Source: Raphanus sativus (Eukaryota > Streptophyta > Magnoliopsida > Brassicales > Brassicaceae). From it: 64,000 nt of DNA. The stretch spans positions 37,161,407-37,225,406 of the forward strand of contig NC_079515.1 in assembly GCF_000801105.2 (NCBI RefSeq). The letters run 5' to 3'. The position numbers were made by a program, and so were the translations under genes. Shown piece after piece: positions 33,582-44,630 of this stretch. A model generated the notes under the pieces. The model made no database searches, was not told the origin of the DNA, and worked only from the letters and a program-made list of their open reading frames with translations. The stretch's first letter is position 1. Every line of letters starts with the position of its first letter.

Positions 33582-34625
33582 TCAGAAATAAGCAGACCCA
33601 GGTAAGCCGTAACTTAAAAGACGACTACGAATATGGCATGCGTGAGTTAAACTCCAAGCTGCTCCACAACGATAGCAAAAATGAAATCGACACCTGGTTA
33701 GAAACCATAACCAATTAACATGATAATATTAGCTTTTTAATCAAACTATAGATTTATACTATGATTATAAAAATACTAACCTGCAACGCATATGTATACA
33801 ACCATCGATTTTCTCAACGTAGAATTTGCAACTAGGACACCTCCTCCACTGCTTATTTTTAGCCATCTGAATCAACATAGCATCTTCTACATCGCTATTC
33901 TTCTTCTTCTTCCTCGCGTTCCCACTTCTCTGAAACTCCTCACACCGCATCCCCGCATGCCACGTAGCCTTACACTGAGCGCAGAACAGTCTGTGACAAG
34001 ACGGACACTCCGTCTCCCTCACTTCATCACCTTGTTCATCATCGTCCACCACCATCATCGCCGAGCAGTCTTCGAATGGACAGTACACTTTCTCCGACGA
34101 CAGAATCAACGACTCGCACAAGGATTTGTCCCAGCGCTCGAACACGTCCCCTGGGATTATATCTCGACATGTGTAAGGCTCTAGAAGTCTCGCGCAGTCC
34201 ACGTCAGGGCACTTGATCATGGCTATGTTCTCTTCTATCATGGTCGTCACGTAACGTGCGGTGCACTCGGTGCAGTAGTGATGAGTGCAACCAGTGGTTC
34301 CTCGGAAGATGTCGGTGGGAGACTTTTCATCCATGCAGATCATACATAACGTTTTAGATGGTTCGGCGGGTTTGTTATCGGGTTTTATCTTCGGTTCTTC
34401 TTGATTAATACGAGTGGCGATGTGGCTATGGAGTTGGTGATAATGGTTAGCCTCGGAGGTTGATGAGACCGAGGAAGAAGACAGAGCTTCTTGGAGATGG
34501 AGATCCCAAGCATAGGGTTGGTAGACTTCGTCGACGTAATTGTACAACGCAGGGTTATAGTGATAATCTTCCATCCTTGTGCGTGATGATGATGACGATG
34601 ATGATGAAGAGAAGCATGTTCCCAT
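33582..34625 (-). CDS. RBR-type (RING-IBR-RING) E3 ubiquitin ligase
   Basis: E3 ligase that passes ubiquitin through a catalytic Cys in its second RING. Exons 34625-33781 and 33693-33582 encode 318 aa. N terminus is a Ser run (MGTCFSSSSSSSSSR), then a linker. RING1: CMICMDEKSPTDIFRG with HHYCTECTARYV and CPDVDCARLLEP. IBR: YCPFEDCSAMMVV, CPSCHRLFCAQCKATWH. RING2: CPSCKFYVEKIDGCIHMRC, where DGCIHM holds the presumed acceptor Cys, then FCYRCGAAWSLTH. The intron splits RING2. Gly2-Cys4 of MGTCF could allow N-myristoylation and palmitoylation (inference). The stop codon is 8 bp from a copia LTR, so the native 3' UTR is gone. Position fits At3g14250 (from memory). Confidence 0.92.
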
Positions 34626-35489
34626 ATCTTACTCTTCAGTTTTTTTTCTTTTTTTTTTTGCTTTGTGTTGAGTTTGATTTAGGTGTGCATTCATGTTAAA
34701 TTATGGCATATATTGGAAGATAGATTGTTGCATTGAATTAGCTGAATGAAACTTTTCCTCTTTCTTAAAAATGACTTTCTTATTTACGAACAAATATATA
34801 GATAATAATAGTATATATTGACATTATTGCATATATATGTCAACATTACTTTTTTATACATATATACCATTTTCTTGTTGATGAGAATACAGTATATGTT
34901 AATTCTACAAATTATAAATCAGAGAACATCTTTAGCCATTTCAAAACGGCTTTGCTCATTGTGTTGGCAGGTAACTTTACGCAAAAGCATGGTTCACTTT
35001 CATCCATTGCCAGAGTTCCCTATCAAAGCGCAAGCTGTGTCTTGTTTCTTCACTAAAACTAGATATTTTGGATTGAGTTTCTAAAAAAATTAAAATTTCA
35101 CAATTATATACTAATGTTAATGTATATATATATATAATTTTTCTAAGAACCTCAATTATGGATGCTCTGACTAATCATACTCCGATGCGCTTTATACTAA
35201 TTTACGGAAATTTTGTCGGCACCTTGATGTCTTTAGCATATTGCCATAACTAACCAAATTCTTTTTTTAATTGCCTCGAAATATTATAATTGCCTCCAAC
35301 TTTCAACTCTTAAACATGTCAATGAAGAAAAGAGAGCTTACACTCACTTTACCGAACCTTTGATCTTACAAGTAACATAAATCAGTTGTACTTTCATTAG
35401 CATCATTGATACTAAAAACACGTGGAACTTAAGAAAAAACTCAGCAATTAGTTATCATAACTATTTAATCAAATTTTCTTTTACCTTTA
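34626..35489. other. AT-rich intergenic region
   Basis: Promoter of the RBR gene and 3' flank of the LURP-one gene. Nothing else recognised; TA runs near 34793-34860 and 35124-35140. Confidence 0.4.
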
Positions 35490-36222
35490 TTACAGTTTAC
35501 GATTAATAAGCCTATGAGTTAAAACAAGTCCGATGATGAAAGAGTGATCAATTTGTGACTGCACCACCATCGTCAAAACATCGTTTCCAAACTCCAAACC
35601 TTTCCTCGATTGTTTTCTCTTCACTTCTGCCACAACTCTTCCACAAATGTCCTCGATTTCTAAACTCGAACCTCGAGCTACCATCTTATAATGATATTGT
35701 TCATTCTTTCTACACGATCCCGTTAGGACTCTATAAGAAGAATATGAATCTTTACTCGGAACCTGAAAAATATTACTTTTCACTCGAAAATATTCTGAGT
35801 TTGTTGTTGAATCAGATGTCCCCGATGGTGATCTATATCCTTCCCAAGTCTTGAATAATCCAAATTTCTACAGAAACACAAAATAATTAGTTTCAAAGTT
35901 AATAAATGTGTTAAAAATAATAAAAAATAACTTGCATGAAAAAATAAAACTGGGACGTGTATATATCTACCTGGCTACGTAAGGTAAACAAGAGATGACC
36001 ATGTAAATCCATGAGGTAAACTTCACGGCAGCTCTTAGAGTTATAATTATCGACACGATAAATTATATCTCCGTTAGAATCAAAGACGGTGCAGCCATTT
36101 GTATTGAACACTAACGACTTCATCCAAATCGTGAAACTCTCTTTCTCCGTCGTCAAGTACGGCGAACTTGTTTCTTCTCTGGCGGCGCCGGAGGTTGTAC
36201 GGTCGGGATGAATCCTCACCAT
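35490..36222 (-). CDS. LURP-one-related (DUF567) protein
   Basis: Member of the LURP-one family, with a tubby-like beta-barrel fold; the founding member acts in defence against oomycetes, most others are uncharacterised. Exons 36222-35971 and 35867-35490 encode 209 aa. Typical landmarks are FTIWMKSLVFNTNGCTVFDS, GDIIYRVDNY, REVYLMDLHGHLLFTLRS, KFGLFKTWEGYRS, and the C-terminal SLEIEDICGRVVAEVKRKQS with GLEFGNDVLTMVVQ. I chose the ATG at 36222 (MVRIHPDRTT) because the upstream frames do not align with the family. Frame intact. It sits between the RBR ligase and FAB1B as its likely counterpart does in Arabidopsis (At3g14260, from memory). Confidence 0.9.
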
Positions 36223-37015
36223 AGTTTCCGCTGGACAGATACGATTCTGCCAAGCTTTTGTTTCGTAAGGTCGTCGATATATATGCATGTAATATATATA
36301 TCGAGACAATGATAAGATTCTTTTTGTGATTTGTTTTGGTCGACATTAATGGACCGAAACTTGGGTTTATATACTACTACTGATTTGTGGAAATTACTGA
36401 TCACCTTGTTCGTTTGTGATAAATCTAAGTTTTTTAATCAAAAATAAACTTAATAATTTTCTGCTAGTGTATAGTTATTCAATGTTCAAATAAAGTTGGT
36501 CCCATCATTATGTTTGATTTTTTTTTGTTTTGAAAAAGTGCTTTTCTATGTTTGAATCTTCAAAACAAAATTACATCTATTAATTAATTATGCATGTTCT
36601 CTCGAGTTAGTTATATAGTTTACTGTTGTCTATATTGATATGTGAAGTACTACAGTATATATATATACATATCGTTGTTGAGGCCTTCTTCCACATGTTT
36701 AACGTGAAAATCTAACGACAGCATATCTTTGGAGAAAAAGGAACATCCACATTGCTCAAAATCTTTAAGTGAGTATTTTAGATAAAATACTACAACAAGA
36801 TTATTTAATTAAATTAATGCTTAAAAAAAATCTAAACCATTTATTCACAAAGACACATTTCATGTACAAATCATATTGATTTTTTTCTATTTTAAGTATT
36901 TAGAACACTTTCATTGAAATGTTCCCACAAAAAAAATATTGCCTTTAAATAAAACAGAATAATAAATAAGAAATAAATAATGGGATGAAGTTTCAAACGA
37001 GAACTTATTTTAGAA
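36223..37015. other. AT-rich intergenic region
   Basis: Promoter of the LURP-one gene and spacer up to the LINE target duplication. No gene recognised. Confidence 0.4.
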
Positions 37016-37138
37016 AACTCTCTAGAATTTTTTTTTTTTTTTTGATTAAATATCAAATTCATTGATCACTTTGAAAGGTTAATTTACATATAGGTACTAT
37101 ATTTTTTTAGAGTTTAAAGAATAAAAAAATGGTGTCTT

Positions 37139-40100
37139 CTAGTTTGTGTAAACATCAAACCATCTTCTAAGTAGCCCCTCCATTTTATGGTTTCCCTTGT
37201 ACTTCAAAGAAGAGATACGGTTGATGACAACTCTCCCAATGATCTTAGTAGTCTTCTCTACTGATAAGCAGGTTCTTCCATGTCTTCTTGAGTTTCTTTC
37301 TCTCCACAGTATATAGATAGTTGTTTGGAACACTAGGCGAAGAAGAGCAGTGTCGAGTCGACTCCGGTTTGGCTGCAACAGAGAAGCTACAGTATCCTCT
37401 CAGTCGGGCGTGATTTCTGCTTCAAGTAGACCTGCTGCTAAATTCATCCATACCGTGAAAGTATATGGACAAGCAAAGAACAGGTGGTCTTGTGTTTCAT
37501 CCTTCTCTCCACAGTATACACAGCATTGCTTAATGCCCCATCCTCTCATTCTAACTCCAGTAGACAATCTGTCCTTAAATGCTAGCCAAACCATGAAAGC
37601 ATGTCTAGGGATGCTTTGCTGAAACCACAAAATCTTGTGCCAAGGGAGCTCGGTCTTCTTGATTCGCAGATAGTCCCATGTCTTCGTAGATGAGAATGAA
37701 GGTTTGAAATCATCTTGATCATGTTTCCATAAAGCTATATCAGGACCTGCAGTTGGCACCGGGCGGCTTGTAGCTGCAAGCGTGTCACATAGTTCAGGAA
37801 AGCGTCTCTGCGCACAACGCCTAATGTTCCAGTTTTCTCCACAGGTTGCCTCCGCAAGAGTAGCTGACATGTGCACTCCCAAGTAGCTAACTCCCAACTC
37901 CCCAGTTATATCCATCAGTTTACCCATCTCCGACCAATGATCAAACCAAAAGAAGATTGATTCACCATTCTTTACCTCGTAGCGAATGCAGTCATATGCT
38001 ATGGGTCGTAGCTTGAGTAGCTTACGCCAAACCCACGACCCTTTCTTGTCATTGGCATCCCAATAAGAGCTATTCTTTAAGAGGTACTCACGAGTCCACG
38101 CAACCCACAAAGAACCAGATAAAGAGAATAACTTCCAGATAAGACTCAAGGCAAATACCTTTGAGGTGTCCTTGAAATGTCTAATACCCAGACCTCCTTC
38201 TTTCTTCGGACAGCAAAGGTCGCTCCATGCTACTTTAGCTTTAGAGGTGATGGTTGGTGAACCTGACCATAAGAATGCACTGCACATACTCTCAATGGTG
38301 TCCAAACAACCCTGTGGTAATATAAAAGCTGAGCTCCAGAAATTGACTGTACTTGTGATCACAGACTTTATTAACTGGAGACGTCCAGCAAAAGACAGTG
38401 CTCGATGTGTCCAAGATAAAAGCTTGTTGCGAATCTTATCAATAAGGGGATCATATTCCAACTTACTCCATGCTTTGGTGGTGAGAGGCATACCCAAATA
38501 GCGCACCGGTAAGGTTCCTGTCATAAACCCTCTACTCTGTGCCGCTCGGACTAGTAGGTGTTGATTCTCCCCAGCAGTGAATATTGACGATTTAGAGACA
38601 TTTATCTGAAGACCTGAGATGGCTGCAAACTGGTTCATCACTGCAAGTACCCCATCAAGAGACCTCACACTTCCATCTGCGAAGACTAGTATGTCATCCG
38701 CGAAGCTAAAGTGGGTGAGCTGAACCTGATGGCACTGTGGATGGTATCCAAAGAGATCATCAGCAGCTGCTTGATTTAACATACATGAGAGAGCATTGTT
38801 TACTATCACGTATAAGTAGGGAGAGAGTGAACAGCCCTGACGGAGCCCCCGGGCATTGGTGAAGAATCCTTCCAATTCCCCCATTCACTGCAACCGAAAA
38901 AGAGGCAGTGGATATGCAGAGATAAATCCACTGAATAAATTGACTAGGCACACCCATAGCTTGTAGCACAACAATAATGAAACTCCATTTGACAGTGTCA
39001 AAAGCTTTTGAGATATCCAGCTTTATGGTGCTTCGAGCAGAGATACTGGGAAGATGATAGCCATCCAATTATGTAGCTAATAAAAAATTCTCCAATAACA
39101 GTCTTCCATTAATAAAAGCACTCTGATTGGACTCGACAACTGTAGGAAGTAGCATCTTGAGCCGGTTGGCAAGGATCTTTGAAATTACCTTATAAAGAAG
39201 GTTGCAGCAGGATATTGGCCGGAAGTCTTTCATGGTTTGCGCAGGATTCTTCTTTGGGATCAGAGCCAATATAGTAGAGTTCACCCCTGTGGGAAGAAAT
39301 TCAAACAGGAAGAAGGATTGAATCACCGTAATGAAATTCTTTCCCACAACAGGCCAGGCCGCAATAAAGAACTCCTTAGTGTAGCCATCAGGACCATGAG
39401 CCTTTTGATTTGGCAAAGCCTTTAAAGCTTGAAGAATCTCTTGAGGGGTCACCGGGGATATCAGAAGAGCAGTATCCTGTGGAGAGCACTGGTAACTCAT
39501 AAGAGTTTGTAGAGCGGCCACTGATACTGGAGAGCTGCTAGACGATTCAGTTTGGAGAAACTTTTGGAAATAATCCACCGCTTCCTTCCTGATAGTTGAG
39601 GGCTCTGTCAGTGTTTCTCCGGACTCTGTATGTAGCACATTTATATTATTTCTGGCTGCGTGATCCTGCACAGCATGGTGGTAAAACGTAGTGTTCTGAT
39701 CCCCCAGTGCAAGCCATTGAATCCTGGATTTCTGCATAAGCAGTTTCTCCTCCACCAGTGCTAAATGGTGCCATCGCTGTGAAGCCTCCTCTTCTGCAGC
39801 AAACGTGGTAGGACTTGGGTCAGCTAACACTTGCTCTTGACATCGGCACAAATTCTCAAATGTCTGCTTTGTTCGGTTGTGGATATCGCCATATTGGGAT
39901 TTATTCAATGCTCTTAAACCGTACTTCAGTGACTTCAGTTTCTGGTGGAACATACTTAGAGCTGTTCTGGAGTGACAGATATCACCAGTAAGTTCCCATT
40001 TGCTCTTAACAGTAGATAATAAATCGCCATGTTCTGCCAAATAGTTAAAAAACTTAAAAGGCTTGCGCTTCCCAACCACATGATGCTTTAAGCGAACTAC

Positions 40101-40799
40101 ACATCTCGCATGATCAGAAACACCTCCTGTTTCGAAAGTGGCAAAAGATTGGGGATACACACGCAGCCAGTCTCTGTTGATTAGTGCTCGGTCTAGTTTT
40201 TAACCTATGGGGTCAGCTCCCCTTTTGTTCCACCAGGTAAATAAAGCTCCAGTGAATGCAAGGTCTGTGAGAGAGCAGTCAGTGGTGAGCTCTTGAAACT
40301 GCACCATACCGGCCTGAGCCCCCATGTAATCTGGCGCTCGGGAGTGCTCCGTAGACGAGAGTGTGGTGTTGTAGTCGCCAATAAGAACCCAAGGCATAGA
40401 AAGATGTTGATAAGCCTGATGTGTCGCTCTTATATCAGACCATAGACGTCTCCTTATAGCTATGAAGTTAGAGGCATAAACCGCAGAACAGATAATTTGA
40501 TCTCCCTTCTCCGATTGTACAACACAAGTAATTATCTGATCACTTTTGTGAAGCAGAGTAACAGTTACCCCAGGGCCCCAGCAGAACCAGATACGCCTGA
40601 GGCGATGGTGATCATAATTCGTTATAGAGTTCCAGCCCGGTAGCGCTGCTTTAACAATCTTCTCATGGTTACATTCTTGCACTCTTGTCTCTAGAATACA
40701 ACCAAATAAAGGTTTCTTATCTTGAATCCACTTTTTAAGCACCCAGTGTTTGCGTGGCTTGTTGAACCCACGCATGTTCCAAGAGAAAAAGGACGTCAT
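37139..40799 (-). pseudogene. LINE ORF2: endonuclease, reverse transcriptase, zf-RVT
   Basis: Readable from MTSFFSWNMRGFNKPRKHW (40799) to the stop at 37139. Endonuclease: ILETRV, WVLIGDYNTTL and, downstream, GGVSDHARCVV. RT: FRPISCCNLLYKVISKILANRL, KLDISKAFDTVKW, RQGCSLSPYLYVIV and the catalytic FADDILVFADG. C-terminal zf-RVT: WDYLRIKKTELPWHKILWFQ, VYCGEKDETQDHLFFACP. Breaks: in-frame TAA near 40199, TAA at 39069-39071, a one-base insertion in a G run near 38882, and TGA at 37400-37402. ORF2 starts inside the ORF1 stop codon (ATGA overlap, 40796-40799). Confidence 0.9.
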
Positions 40800-42046
40800 A
40801 TCTTCCTAACGGAAGATTTTTTGTGTTGAACCTTCATACTTAGAGCCTTGAATTCCTTTGATCGTCCCAACTGATAGCTCTTCTTCACACGTTTGGTTTG
40901 TTGTCCTGGTTTCTTGTCTTTAACTTTTACCATGGATCGTATCTCTCCCTCCTCCAGCCCTTCCAAAATCTCTTCCGCATCTCCAATATCTTCCTCGTCC
41001 ATAAGGGGTTGGAAACGAGAAGGAGAAATAGTCACCTTCTCATTTACTGAAGCTGCTGATCCGGAACTTTTGGGTGAGTCAGTGCTTAGTGACTTGTCAA
41101 ACTTCTCCAGCAGCGAGGAAGCTTTGAACGTCTTGGTAGCTGTCAACCATCCCGAAGGGTCGCTCGGGTCACTCGGGTTCATCTCCAATGCCTCTGGAAC
41201 TTTTTCAGTAGCTTCAAAACCTTGAGAAAGACGACCTACACTGCTTGTTACCATCAACACTTCATCTTGATTTCTAGACTCTTCCAAATCTGTTCGAATG
41301 GGAAGGGATTCAAACTCCTGAATTAGATTTTCCACCACCTCCTTAGCCTTATTCGAGTTACTTTTACTCTCTGTTCCTTCTGCTACAGTTTCCTCCTCTG
41401 AGACCTTATCCTTGGTGAGTATGACCACATTTTTGGAGACACAATCCTTAGTCTTGTGGCCCCATTTTGAGCATACACTGCACCTCTCCGGAAGCCAAGG
41501 GTAAGAGACAGCAACCTTCACCTGACTGCCATCCTGGTCTTCAAACTTTAAAGCTTCAATCAAAGGTTCATGTAAGTTGACCTCAACCAGAACTCGAGCC
41601 ACATCCAACCTTGTACATCTTTCTATTTGCGGGTGGAGCTTCACAAAATTTCCTACCGGTTTCGAGAGAGCCTTCAGACCAACCCGTGAGAAGAGATGGC
41701 TATGCACCATCTTTAAATCTACCCAGAGGAGCATCGCAGATAGGTCTGGTGGCGATGCAGCAGTCTCCGGCGACCATTCCTGAAGTACCAACGGCACATC
41801 TGATATGTGCCAATAGCGCCGCTTGATCACTCGCTTAGGAAGTTCCTCATTCTCAATTCGAAACAGGACAATATCCTTGGCTATGAATTGTACATCAATC
41901 TTCCCTTTGGTCCCTGGAACAGATCAGATCCTGTTAACAGTAGCGTGTATTGGACCCACATGAGGTGCATCGCCGATGAAGTACCCCACCGCAAACGCTT
42001 TCCACAGAGGCTCCGAATCCTCAAAAACCTCCGCTGGAAGCTCCAT
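40796..42046 (-). pseudogene. LINE ORF1: DUF4283 nucleic-acid-binding protein
   Basis: Readable from an ATG at 42046 (MELPAEVFEDSEPLWKAFAV) to the stop at 40796. An in-frame TGA near 41925 breaks it; the rest, from 41830, is open for 344 codons. The first about 150 residues are a DUF4283 domain (FVGY-like AVGYFIGDAPHVG, VIKRRYWHISDVPLVLQEW). It is followed by a CCHC zinc knuckle, CSVCSKWGHKTKDC, and a long Ser/Glu-rich tail ending in a basic stretch. In L1 elements this protein packages the RNA; here that is inferred from position and the knuckle. Confidence 0.88.
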
Positions 42047-42390
42047 TGAGGCAACTCCTCTTTCCACCGCGAACGCTGGATCCAGTCTTGCCGAATTTCA
42101 TGGATTCCGTGTTTTCGGTCGTGAATCGCTTTCTCCTCTGCCGTCGTTCATTATCAAAAAGTTACTATTAACTCTCTAGAATTTCATAAAACACTTGTCA
42201 CATTTTAGTTGACACATTTTTATCCAGGATTAAAAATTAATTAATTTTATTTTGATTTAAATTAAATTATTTTATTAGCTTTATTTTAAAGTTTTAATGG
42301 ATAAACATGCACTCAGATATAATGCAGTTATCTAGTTTTCGATATACTCACTAAAATACTACATATATGATTTAACTAGAGAGAGATGAG

Positions 42391-42969
42391 CAGTGACAGA
42401 GCCATAATGTTTTTGGACCATGGTCAATTTAATTTATAACAAAATATTAGTTACATATAATTTTTTAAAAAACTTATTATAATAACTCATTTAAACAATA
42501 TAATTTTGAACATATTATATAATTCAACTATATAAGTGTGCAAATACTAACTTACGAAGTAGTTAATTAGTATTCTTAATCATTAAAAATTAAAGTAGTG
42601 TCTGATATGATATTTTCGGATTAAATTTGTGATTAAAAATAAAAATGTTTTGAAGATTGAGTGTAAAATAGCTTTTAGTTAAACTGGTTGAACATAAGTT
42701 AAATACACATGAAAAGTTAAGATAAATGGATAAAAATAATTATTGCATACTGTTTAGTTAGATAATGGGTTTTGACCAAATTAAAATCCGTATGGATTTT
42801 AAATAATCATAGTTTCAAATCACGTTTGAAAAAATATTAGGGGGTCATAATACTAATTTTTGCAACACTTTACCAGATTCTTTTCCTAAAATATAAGTAA
42901 ATAAAAAAAATCCACAAAAGTCTATAGGGGCCAACTGACCCCCCTCTCACACAGCTGCCTCCGCCCCTG
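42391..42969. mobile_element. hAT-type MITE with 8-bp target duplication
   Basis: 579 bp flanked by GAGATGAG at 42383-42390 and 42970-42977. The right end is CTGCCTCCGCCCCTG, the complement of CAGGGGCGGAGGCAG, a common hAT terminal inverted repeat. The left end, CAGTGACAGAGCCA, is a mutated version. No transposase is present. Confidence 0.8.
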
Positions 42970-42977
42970 GAGATGAG

Positions 42978-43232
42978 TTGGGCAATCGATTTTGAGTTGT
43001 ATACCCTCGTGTGCGCATGTCGCACTCACACCCAATCAGTCAATTGTACATCATATTAAAATTTGAAAGTCGTAGATAAAACAAATGTCAAGAAAAATCA
43101 TAGTCACTTTTTCCTGGTGTACATATATATATATATATATGTATCGCACAATACCAGCTACCAGATATAAATATTCTTAATATATATATTTATACACATA
43201 TATATGAATATACATCGTCACGATAGAATTAT
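42978..43232. other. AT-rich spacer
   Basis: No gene; TA repeat near 43121-43140. Confidence 0.4.
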
Positions 43233-43287
43233 AAGATTGTTAAATGTATTGAATGCCTTTTCTCAAAAAAAAAGATTGTTAAATGTA
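43233..43287. mobile_element. Micro-insertion, 23 bp, with 16-bp direct repeats
   Basis: AAGATTGTTAAATGTA at 43233-43248 and 43272-43287 flanks TTGAATGCCTTTTCTC followed by seven A. Same design and similar sequence to the insert at 14203-14223. Confidence 0.65.
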
Positions 43288-43355
43288 CGAACCATTTATA
43301 CTATGACTAGAATATGTACAGTACGTATATAATTATAAAACTGTTGCAGTCGACG

Positions 43356-43407
43356 AAAAGTGCACAAGTGTTTTTTTCAAAAAAAAAAAAAAAAAGTGCA
43401 CAAGTGT
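43356..43407. mobile_element. Micro-insertion, 20 bp, with 16-bp direct repeats
   Basis: AAAAGTGCACAAGTGT at 43356-43371 and 43392-43407 flanks T6-C-A13. Confidence 0.6.
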
Positions 43408-43671
43408 CACAGGTTTAGCCGTTTAGGTCTTAATTAGCGGATAATCGTCAGACATATTACCCTTTTGTTTTTGTCTTATGTATATTTTAGTGTCTTTCTT
43501 TAATCGTGAAAACTAGTTATAAAATTAGGTTTAGTTTGTCGTACTATTTTATACACTTTAGTTAAGTAATATCAAATTTCTGGCATGTTGAACCTTTATC
43601 GTGGCTCTTTTTATTTTATTTAAAGTTTTAAAATTTATCGTGGCTGACGGATTATCCAAAATGACACTAGC

Positions 43672-43721
43672 AAGTTGAAGAAATAAGTAAAGCCCTTTCT
43701 CAACAAAAGTTGAACAAATAA
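43672..43721. mobile_element. Micro-insertion, 20 bp, with 15-bp direct repeats
   Basis: AAGTTGAAGAAATAA at 43672-43686 and AAGTTGAACAAATAA at 43707-43721 (14 of 15 equal) flank GTAAAGCCCTTTCTCAACAA. The core resembles the insert at 43249. Confidence 0.5.
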
Positions 43722-44621
43722 CTGAAGAGCATTTTAAATATATAAACTTAAACGATCTAATTTGTTATACCAGGTAACAAGTTTTTAGTTCGAATTCGGA
43801 TTTAAATGATTCTCATACGACTCTATGTATCTCGATTTGTTGTTTAAAACGCAATTACCCGTTTTAGAAAGTTTATAGTCCACGATTCATGGTTATGGTA
43901 ACAGTATATCAGTAGTAAGAAAATATTCAAACGTTACTATAAAAAAAGACGGAAATATTTCTTCTCGTGAAAAAACACTCGTAAGAAAATACTAATATAC
44001 TTCAACTTATAGTGTCACATTTTTTGTTAATGTAGATTGCGATAGTCCAAGAGTTTTAATTAATTAAAATGACAGATCATATGACACTTTCTGACATTTA
44101 AGAAAACTTTGAACAATGAATTAAATACATAACCTTTCGCCCCTAAGTGTACATCATCGGTTACAAATCCAATTTAGATGACACAGTCCAATATATACAA
44201 CCCGTTGAAGTGTGCTTTTTTAATTGTGCCCTTCTGTGTTAGGATAAGCACCAGCTCCATATATGTTACTGACAAAATGAGAGAATTGTTTAGAATTTTG
44301 TTGGATTAATTAAACCAATAGATGATCTAGTGTATGAAGCACTTTAATTGAAGTATTAGGTATCCCAATCTTATTTTTTCACGTACATGCATTTCTCCAT
44401 TGGTGTGCAAATAATTAAAGTTACAAATCAGAATGGTAAATATATTGCTTTGTAAGCAACGAATGTAATAGCAAATTAGGCTAATAAGGAAAAAAAGATA
44501 AAAGTTTGTACACATAGAAAGAGAAGGAAAAACAAATGCAGAAACTAAACAAGTGGTTCCACTATATGTTTTTAATATAAGAATATAGAATAGTACATAT
44601 AGAAAATAGTACATATGTAGA
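43722..44621. other. AT-rich intergenic sequence
   Basis: No coding region or known element supported. Confidence 0.4.
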
Positions 44622-44630
44622 ATTTTTAAA

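Larger units (their letters stand above)
37031..42169 (-). mobile_element. L1-type LINE, about 5.1 kb, full length but inactive
   Basis: Non-LTR retrotransposon in minus orientation. A 15-bp target duplication AACTCTCTAGAATTT lies at 37016-37030 and 42170-42184. The 3' end carries a poly(A) of about 14-17 A just inside the left duplication, preceded by GATATTTAATC. Two ORFs are recognisable: ORF1 with DUF4283 and a zinc knuckle, ORF2 with endonuclease, RT and a C-terminal zf-RVT domain. Both are interrupted, so the copy cannot now make its proteins. The intact target duplication and few lesions suggest a moderately young insertion. Confidence 0.93.

Noticed and set aside
43372..43391. T6-C-A13 as a simple microsatellite or sequencing artefact
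   Set aside because: A simple repeat would not be flanked by two identical 16-bp copies of AAAAGTGCACAAGTGT.
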